A stretch of DNA of 64,000 nucleotides from Diphasiastrum complanatum (lineage: Eukaryota > Streptophyta > Lycopodiopsida > Lycopodiales > Lycopodiaceae). The stretch's first letter is position 1. Each line of letters starts with the position of its first letter. The notes below the pieces were generated by a model that saw nothing but the letters and a program-made list of their open reading frames with translations, was not told the DNA's origin and did no database searches. Shown here piece by piece: positions 56,377 through 64,000 of this stretch. The stretch covers positions 19,551,798 through 19,615,797 of the forward strand of contig CM055113.1 in NCBI GenBank assembly GCA_029204225.1. Reading direction: 5' to 3'. Made by a program: the position numbers and the translations under genes.

Positions 56377-59300
56377 TTGATCCTAGACAACAAAGTTGTT
56401 TTAAGCAAGTATGAACAAAGTCTCATCCAATATCTCAAACACTCTAGGGCTCTCCACTACATTATGATGAATGTCTCTAATGAGATATTGAGGGAGATAG
56501 GTACTTGTACAATAGCCAAAGAAGCTTGGGATTGTCTCAAGACTATCTATGAGGCTAAGAATACCTCTAGACTTCTCACTCTTAGGAATCAAATCTTTCA
56601 AAGTAGCCAAAAGAGTGATGAGAGTGCATCTAGTCATGTTTTGAGAGTAAAAGATATTCATAGATAACTTGCTTGTATTGGTGATTCCATCAATCAAAAC
56701 GAGCTAGTCCAAGTCATTCTCAATGGCTTGAGAAGTGAATTTGATAACCTTGTCCAATCCTATGCCATTAATGAGGAGCTACCAAGTTTGGAGGCTCTCC
56801 AAAGTGTGCTAATTTTAGAAGAATCAAGACTAGAGTACAAGCTCTTGAGGATGGACAAGCTTTCTCTCACTCATAATGATGGAAAAGTTGTCTTTGCCAA
56901 GGATAAGCACAAAGGGAGGAGCAAGAACCAGCATCAACAATCCTCAAGCAAGGACAAAGTCAAATCCAAAGACAAAGATGAGGAGGAAGATGATTCCTCT
57001 AATGTTTCGTCATCCAAGCTCAAGAAGAAGAAGATCAAGTGTTTTTATTGTGGCAAGAAAGGCCATTATGCCACAAGCAAACCAACATTACCAATGAGAA
57101 GACACTATTGCAAGTGATGGAGAGGGATCTCTTATGGTCTCTAGTTTCTCATCTACTCCTTTCAAGAAGGACGGCCTATGGTATATTGATAGTGGAGCCT
57201 CTTCACATATGTGTAGCTCCAAGGACTCTTTCTCTTCTATTGCACCTTATGATGGAGTCAATAAATCAATATACACTGCAAATGATTTTGAATGTCTTAT
57301 TGAAGGCATAGGCAACATTCCCTTGAAGCTTGCATCCTCTAAAGTTTTTTCTCTCTCTAAAGTTCTTTATGTACCTAAGCTTAATGAGAATCTTATTAGT
57401 GTTGGCCAATTGCTTGATAATGGCCTTGATGTAAAATTCAATGTGGATACTTGCACTATCAAGAAGAATGATGAGATACTTGCATTAGGATATAGATTTG
57501 GAGGAATATATAAAATAGATCCAAATGAGTATGTGAATGCTTGTAATTTTGCTCTTGTGAAAAAGCTCTCTATGGAGGAATTATGGCATAGGAGGTTGGG
57601 ACATCCCAACTACAAATCCATGCTCTCTATGATCAAAGAGGCCAAAGCTATTGGCTTGCCAAAGTCATTCTCCAAGAAGATCAAGTCTTGTGAGGCTTGT
57701 GCTATTGCTAAATCTCACAAAAAGCCATTTACAAGATCTTCTATCAAAAGCAAGCATCCTTTGGAGTTAATCCACTCTGATGTGCATTTCTCATCAACTA
57801 TAGGCAAGGGAGGAGCCACTTGTTTTGTTACTTTCATTGATGATCTCACAAGATTCACTTGGATATATCTTCTTGCTTCTAAATCTATGGTGTTTGATCA
57901 TTTCCTTATTTTCAAAGCTTATGTAGAGAAGCAATTTTCATTCAAGATTAAAGCTCTTAGAAGTGATGGAGGTGGTGAATATATCTCCAATAAATTTCAT
58001 GATTTTTGCTTGAAGGCATCAAAAGAGAGTTCTCTTGTGCCTACTCTCCATCTCAAAATGGAGTGGCCAAGAGAAAGAATAGATCTCTATGTGAATGTGC
58101 AAAATCTATGAGAATTGAGGCATCTTTGCCCAAAGATTTTTGGGGAGAAGCCATTGACTGCGCAAATTATCTTTGCAATAGGGTCCCACATATAGCTATT
58201 GGAGGAAAGTCACCATATGAAATCTTATATTTGAAGAAGCCTAAGGTTGATCACCTTAGAGTTTTTGGATGCATATGTTTTGCCCATATTCCCTTGGAAA
58301 CAAGGAAGAAGGAAGATCCTAGTGCATGCAAAGGGATCATGGTTGGATACTCATCCACCAAGAAGGCCTATAGAGTCTTTGTACTATCTACTTCTCAAGT
58401 TGTTGAAAGTGGAGATGTTGTCTTTCATGAAGATCAACACTCATCTTTTAAAGAGGCCGAGATCAAGAAGTCTATAGATGCATCACCAATTATTGATTTT
58501 GAAGACAATCATGATGTGATGGGGTCGAGATTTGAAGAAGACTCTACTCGGATTTTCTCTCCAAGAAGATCCATGAGAGATAGATTCGAGCCTAAGAGGC
58601 TCTCATACGTTGACAAAGGCAAACAAGTGGATCTTGATTCCACTAATTATGTTTTTTATGTCTCTCATGAAGAGCCAAAGAATGTACAAGAGGCACTCAA
58701 TACCAAGGAGTGGTATGATGCCTTGAAGCAAGAGTATGATGCATTGATCACCAACAATACTTGGGAGCTTGTGGATCCTCTATCCAACAAGCATGTGATT
58801 GGTTGCAAGTGGGTATTTCGGATCAAGTTCAGTCATGATGGCACCATCAACAAGTATAAAGCAAGATTATGTGCCAAAGGATTTGCTCAAATCCATGGCC
58901 TTCATTATGAGGAGACCTTTGCACCCGTTGCAAAGATGGTGACAAATTCTTATTTCTCTTGCTTGTTTCTTTAAGTGTAAGGTGTTCCAATTAGATGTAT
59001 TCAAATCTTTTCTAAATGATTATCTTGAGGAGGAGATCTATATGGAACAACCTCAAGGATTCATCAAGGATGAGTCCAAAGTGTGTTTGCTCTTCAAAAG
59101 TCTTTATGGACTCAAGCAAGCACCAAGATCATGGTATTCAAGACTTAATTTTTTTCTTATCTCACTAGGATTTACTCTTAGTGACTATGATCCTTCCATG
59201 TATCTAAAGTTTGTTGATAGCAATATTGTCATTCTTCTAATTTATGTTGATGACATTATTTTTTGTGGAAGTTGTATCAAGCTAGTTGATGAAACTAAGC

Positions 59301-59727
59301 TAGCACTTGGATGTGAGTTTAAAATGCAAGATCTAGGAGAGATACATTACATCCTAGGCCTAGAAATTGATTTTTATGAAAATCATGTCTTTATATGCCA
59401 ATCTAGATATGCTCACTCTATGCTGAAAAAATTCCATATGAAAAATTCTAAGAGCATAGATACTCCAATGGAGCAAATTGTAAAATATCCTAATAAAGGT
59501 GATGAAATATCCTTTGAGGACATCACACTTTTTAGTAGTCTTGTAGGCTCCTTGATTTGGCTTACCATTACTAGGCCCGATCTAAGTTTTTGTGTGCACA
59601 AATTGAGTCAATTTATGCAAGATCCTAAGATCCATCTTTGGAAGATGGCCAAGAGGATTCTAAGATATGTATCTTCATCTTGTGATTATGGTCTACTTTA
59701 TAAAAATGAAGATCTATCCATTGTTGG
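56377..59727 (+). pseudogene. Element K: copia gag-pol, cut by L
   Basis: Gag lacks its N-terminus and reads LHYIMMNVSNEILREIG, with a stop TAA at 56665-56667 and then NELVQVILNGLRSEF. The knuckle CFYCGKKGHYATS (57034-57075) loses its last Cys to a frameshift. Protease WYIDSGASSHMCS is near 57180, integrase WHRRLGHPN near 57590, HSDVHFSS near 57775 and SDGGGEYISNKF near 57965. A frameshift near 58005 leads to QNGVAKRKNRSL. RT has GCKWVFRIK near 58800, a frameshift near 58975, DVFKSFLNDY and YVDDIIFCG near 59250. RNase H stops at NEDLSIVG (59727), where the LTR of L begins. The rest of K is expected beyond the window. Confidence 0.92.
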
Positions 59728-60304
59728 TGCTGAATAAACACGTGTGGGATGCCCTACACATGTACTTTTGATCTCCTAAGCCCAATAATACCATAAAGAT
59801 CAGACTAGCATTGGTTGTCAATAGGAAAGCTGATCATACAAAACATAAGACTAAGCATAATAAATGCTTCAATTCGGCTAGAGAGAGAAAATAGAAAGTA
59901 CAAAACTTGTGAAGAGAGAGAGGGCACAAAGAGCTTGTCTCCAAATTTGCATTACACACAAATTTTATCATCTTCTCAATGCGAGTACATCACATATATA
60001 TAGATCCATGGACTCTTCTCCTACTTTGAGCTGAATTGGAGTTATGACTCCACCTCTCAAGCTATCTAGACTTATTCAAGCCACCTCACTATGTCTAATT
60101 GTGCCACCTAGTCTTTTCATGCATTAAATGTGGTAGGTGAAGTACAAATGGCAATTCCTACGGTAGCTCGAGTTTCTACTTCTACCTACCTTGAATATTT
60201 TATTCTAAGATGGGTCTTTACTAAGCCAAAAGAGCCTAATTCATCTTTGGCATTCTTAGGACCCCTACTCACAACATTAGATAGATTTTTTCAATATTTT
60301 GACA
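59728..60304 (-). repeat. 3' LTR of L (577 bp)
   Basis: On the plus strand it runs TGCTGAATAAAC...ATATTTTGACA; on the minus strand it starts TGTCAAAATATTG after TTTTTAGGAG. The left edge coincides exactly with the break in K's RNase H. It contains AACACGTGTGGG at 59737-59748, a partial form of the G-box palindrome. Confidence 0.78.
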
Positions 60305-60327
60305 CTCCTAAAAATGTATCTAATGTG

Positions 60328-63300
60328 GATCAAGCATTGATATTGAGATAAGACCAAGATTAGATCTATGCTTTGAGAAGGCACTTTTGCAAAGTGGCTT
60401 TGTGAGAAGATCAGTAATACATGAAGATGTGTCGACATGTTCTAAGTTGATTTCACCTCCAATGAGCTTTTCCCTTACAAAATGGTGTGCCACTTCTATA
60501 TGCTTGCTGCATGAAAAATAGGACTGTTTGCAAGAGCTTGTGCCGATATGTTGTCACATTTGTTCAAGGGAAGATCATCCTCTTTGATGCACTTTAGCTC
60601 CATGATTAACCTCTTGATCCAAAGCATTTCTTTAGTTGTTGTAGTGAGTGCTTTGTACTCGGCCTCACAAGAAGATAGAGATATGGTATCTTGCTTCTTT
60701 GAAAGCCAAGACACAAGATTGCCTCCAAGAAAGATAGTATATGCATTGATGGACTTTCGATCCATTTTATCACTTGCAAAATCGGAATCCGAATAGCCAA
60801 CAATGGTTAGATCTTCATTCTTGTACAATAAACCATAATCTTGAGTAGAAGATACATATCTTAGAACTCTCTTGGCCATCTTCCAATGTTGGATCTTGGG
60901 ATCTTGCATAATTGACTCAATTTGTGCACACAATAGCTCAAATCGGGTCTAGTGATAGTAAGCCAAATTAAAGAGCCTATAAGACTCCTATAAAGTGTGA
61001 TGTCCTCGAAGGATTTTTCATCACCTTTAATAGGATCTTTTACCTGTTGCTCCATGGGAGTATCTATGCCTTTACAATTTTGCATATTAAATTTTCTCAA
61101 CATAGAAAAGACATATCTAGATTGACAAATAAAAGCATACTCTTCATGAAAATCAATCTCAAGGCCCAACATTTTAAATTCTCTTCCTAATGCATCCTTA
61201 GTTTCTTGAACTAGCATCAAACAACTTTCACTAAGAATAATGTCATCTACATAGATTAGAAGAATGACAATATTACTACCATCAAACTTTAAGTACATAG
61301 AAGGATCATAGTCACTAAGCACAAATCCTAATGAAAGTAGAAAGTTGTTGAGTCTTGAATACCATGATCTAGGTGCTTGCTTCAAGCCATAAAGACTTCT
61401 AAATAGCAAACACACCTTAGATATATCCTTGATAAATCCTTGAGGTTGTTCCATGTATATCTCCTCCTGAAGATAGCCACTCAAAAAAGCGTTGGAGACA
61501 TCAAGTTGAAACAGTTTCCACTTAAAAAATAAGGCAAGAGAGATTGTGATTCTTATTGTCACCATCTTTGCTACAAGAGCAAAGGTTTCTTCATAGTCAA
61601 GGCCATATATTTGTGCAAAGCCTTTAGCACATAATCTTGCCTTGTACTTGTTGATGGAGCCATCAAGATTGTACTTGATCTTGAACACCCACTTGCATCT
61701 AATGATATGCATGTTAGGTGGTGGATCCACTAGCTCCCATGTGTGGTTGGTGATCAAGGCATCATATTCAATCTTCATGGCCTCATATCACTCCTTGGTA
61801 TTGAGGACTTCTTGAACATCTTTGGCCTCCTCATGAGAAACAAAATAAGCATAAGTGGAATCAAGATCCACTTGTTTTCCTTTGTCATCATAAGTGAGCC
61901 TCTTGGGCTCAGATTTCTCCCTCATGGATCTTCTAGGAGTGAAAATCTGAGGGCTTCCATTTTCAAATCTCGACTCCTCCATATGTTGATTGTCTTCAAT
62001 AACAAAAGGTAATAGATTTTGAGGTTTCTCAATCTTAGCCCCTCCAAGATTGGACTTTTCTTCTTCATAAAAAACTACATCTCTACTAACAATTACTTTA
62101 GAAGTAGAGAGCATGTAGATTTGATAGGCTTTCTTGTTGGATGAATATCTAACCATTACTCCTTTGCTTGCACAAGGATCATCCTTCTTTCTTGTTTCCA
62201 AGGGAATATGGACTAAGCATATGCATCCATATACTCTAAGGTGATCAACCTTAGGTTTCTTCAAATAAAGTGCTTCATATGGTGACTTTCCTCCAAGTGC
62301 AACATGAGAGATTTGATTGCAAAGATAGTTTGAACAATTGATGGCCTCACCCCAAAAGTCTTTTGGCATGGATGCCTCAATTCTAACGGTTTTGGCACAT
62401 TCACACAATGTTCTGTTCTTTCTTTCAGCCACCCCATTTTGAGATGGTGTATATGCACAATAAAACTCTCTTTTAATGCCTTCAAGCTCAATGAAACTTA
62501 TTGGAAGTGTACTCACCACCTCCATCACTTCTAAGAATCTTGATTTTGTATGAGAATTGCTTTTCAACTTGAGCTTTGAACTTTAGGAAATAGTCAAACA
62601 CCATAGACTTTGAAGCTAGAAGATATACCCAAGTAAATCTAGTGAAATCATCAATGAAAGTTACAAAGCAAGTAGCACCACCCTTGCTCTTTGAAGATGA
62701 GAAGTGCACATTCGAGTGTATGAGCTCCAATGGATGTGTAGTCTCAATAGATGACTTTGAAAAAGGCTTCTTATGAGACTTAGATACGGCACAAGCCTCA
62801 CATGGCTTGAAATTCTTGGAGATAAGATTAGGCAAACCAATAGCTTTGGCTTTCTTGACCATGGACACCATAGAACTATAGTTAGGATGTCCCAACCTTC
62901 TATGCCAAAGTTTCTCCAAAGAAATATGAGAAGCAAAAGCACCATCACAAGAGTTAGCATACTCTTTGGGATCAAGCTTGTAGATTCCACCATATCTAGA
63001 CCCAAATGCAAGGATCTCATCATGCTTCTTGATTGTACATGTATCAACATTGAAATTCACATCTAGTCCACTATCAAACAATTGCCCAACACGAATAAGA
63101 TTTTTGGTTAACTTAGGAACAAAAAGTACTCTAGACAAAGAAAAAAGTTTTGATGATGAAAGCTTTAAGGGAATGGTCCCTATGACTTCAATAGCACTCT
63201 CATGATCATTTGTTGTGTAGATGGACTTCTTGGCTCCTTCATAAGGTGACATGGAGGAAAAAGAATGCTTGGAAGTACACATATGTGAGGAAGCTCCACT

Positions 63301-63830
63301 GTCAATATACCATGAACCATCCTTCTTGAAAGGTGATGAAGAAAAACTCGAGACCATAAGAAATCCATCTCCATTACTTGCATGAGCATCTTCCTTCTCT
63401 TCATTAGAAATGTTGGCTTGCTTAAATTGACTCTTATTCTTGAAGCAATTGGTGGCATAATGCCCCTTCTTGCCACAAAAAAAACACTTGATGTATTTTT
63501 TCTTCTTCTTCTTGGATGTGGAAGCTTGAGAGGACTCATCCTCTTCTCCTTTCTCCTTGGAAATAAGATTGTTCTTTCTTGAAGAGGATTGGTGTTGATT
63601 CTTACTTCTTGTATTGTGCTTGTCTTTGGTAAAGAGAGCTTTACCATCAATGTTGAGAGACAGTCTCTCCATTTTCAAGAGTTTATACTCTTGTCTTGAT
63701 TCTTCAGAAATGACCACACTTTGGAATGCTTCCAAACTTGGTAGCTCCTCCTTAATGGCATAACTCTGAACAAGGTTGTCATATTCTTCTTTTAACCCAT
63801 TAAGTATGACTTGAACAAGTTCATTGGGCC
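60328..63830 (-). pseudogene. Element L: copia gag-pol with few lesions
   Basis: On the minus strand gag begins mid-domain at NELVQVILNGLKEEYDN (about 63830). The knuckle is CFFCGKKGHYATNC near 63480. Protease WYIDSGASSHMCT is near 63300, integrase LWHRRLGHPNYSS near 62910, HSNVHFSS near 62710 (usual D is N) and SDGGGEYTSNKF near 62520. A frameshift near 62500 leads to QNGVAERKNRTL. A stop near 61785 follows LNTKE. RT has GCKWVFK-type CKWVFKIK, DVSNAFLSGYLQEE and YVDDIILSES near 61240. A frameshift near 60900 leads to RNase H GYSDSDFASDKMDRKS, and another near 60490 to the tail AHHFVREK and LLTKPL. It ends at about 60328. About four lesions only, so relatively recent. Same family as K. The gag start and 5' LTR are not visible. 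Confidence 0.92.
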
Positions 63831-64000
63831 ACATCGCACTTTGGTTGATCAATAGTTGATGATAATGCATTGTCACATGTGGATTCACAAGATGGTTCCA
63901 TAAAAAATGCAAGGATCAACCTCCATAATTGTTGTTTTTTTTATATGATATAGTGTATGATGTTATCTATGATATGTGATGTTATCTCAACACACAACTT
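63831..64000. other. Unassigned end of window
   Basis: Similarity to gag stops at about 63830. The remaining AT-rich sequence (TATGATATAGTG, TGATGTTATCT phrases) is not recognised. Confidence 0.4.

Overview
This window reads as nuclear heterochromatin or intergenic DNA of a land plant. It is AT-rich and carries very long (CT)n tracts. Every recognisable large coding segment except one belongs to Ty1/copia retrotransposons: gag with a CX2CX4HX4C knuckle, then protease, integrase, reverse transcriptase and RNase H. Most primer-binding sites have the TGGTATCAGAGC form complementary to plant initiator-Met tRNA. The exception is a fragment resembling the C-terminus of a plant nodulin-like/NFD4 major-facilitator transporter at about 15.56-16.08 kb. 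No gypsy, LINE or DNA-transposon gene, rRNA, tRNA or CRISPR array was recognised.

Layout (letters are labels used here). 1-4400: decayed copia A (+) with its 3' LTR. 4.4-9.6 kb: non-coding, with microsatellites, hairpins, minisatellites and a 0.7-kb field of GAGACTC/GAGTCTC motifs. 9.65-11.1 kb: fragment P (+) and LTR. 11.8-15.5 kb: decayed Q (-). 15.5-18.8 kb: transporter fragment, (CT)n, then anonymous DNA. 18.8-40.1 kb: a nested stack. Element D (-, 26928-32788) lies in element C (+, 22647-34827), which lies in element B (+, 20355-38520), which lies in the pol end of the minus-strand relic E. Each insertion is marked by a 5-bp target duplication: AGGGC for D, ACAAA for C and GTATC for B. 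40.1-44.8 kb: F (+) and G (-), oppositely oriented halves of one family. 44.8-50.3 kb: fragments O, J and I. 50.3-53.4 kb: H (-). 53.6-55.1 kb: relics M and N. 55.2-63.9 kb: K (+), cut by the related element L (-).

D is the most notable element. Its two 653-bp LTRs look identical and it has one uninterrupted 1316-residue gag-pol frame with all expected catalytic motifs, so it could be a recent and possibly autonomous copy. C has two 863-bp LTRs with one visible mismatch, and its gag-pol is split only by D. All other elements carry stops, frameshifts, deletions or inversions.

The most unusual shared signal is regulatory. The palindrome CACACGTGTG, a G-box with extended symmetry, recurs in the LTRs or leaders of several sequence-distinct copia families, often 10-35 bp from a CCGTAC motif. 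I did not recognise a non-transposon gene system.
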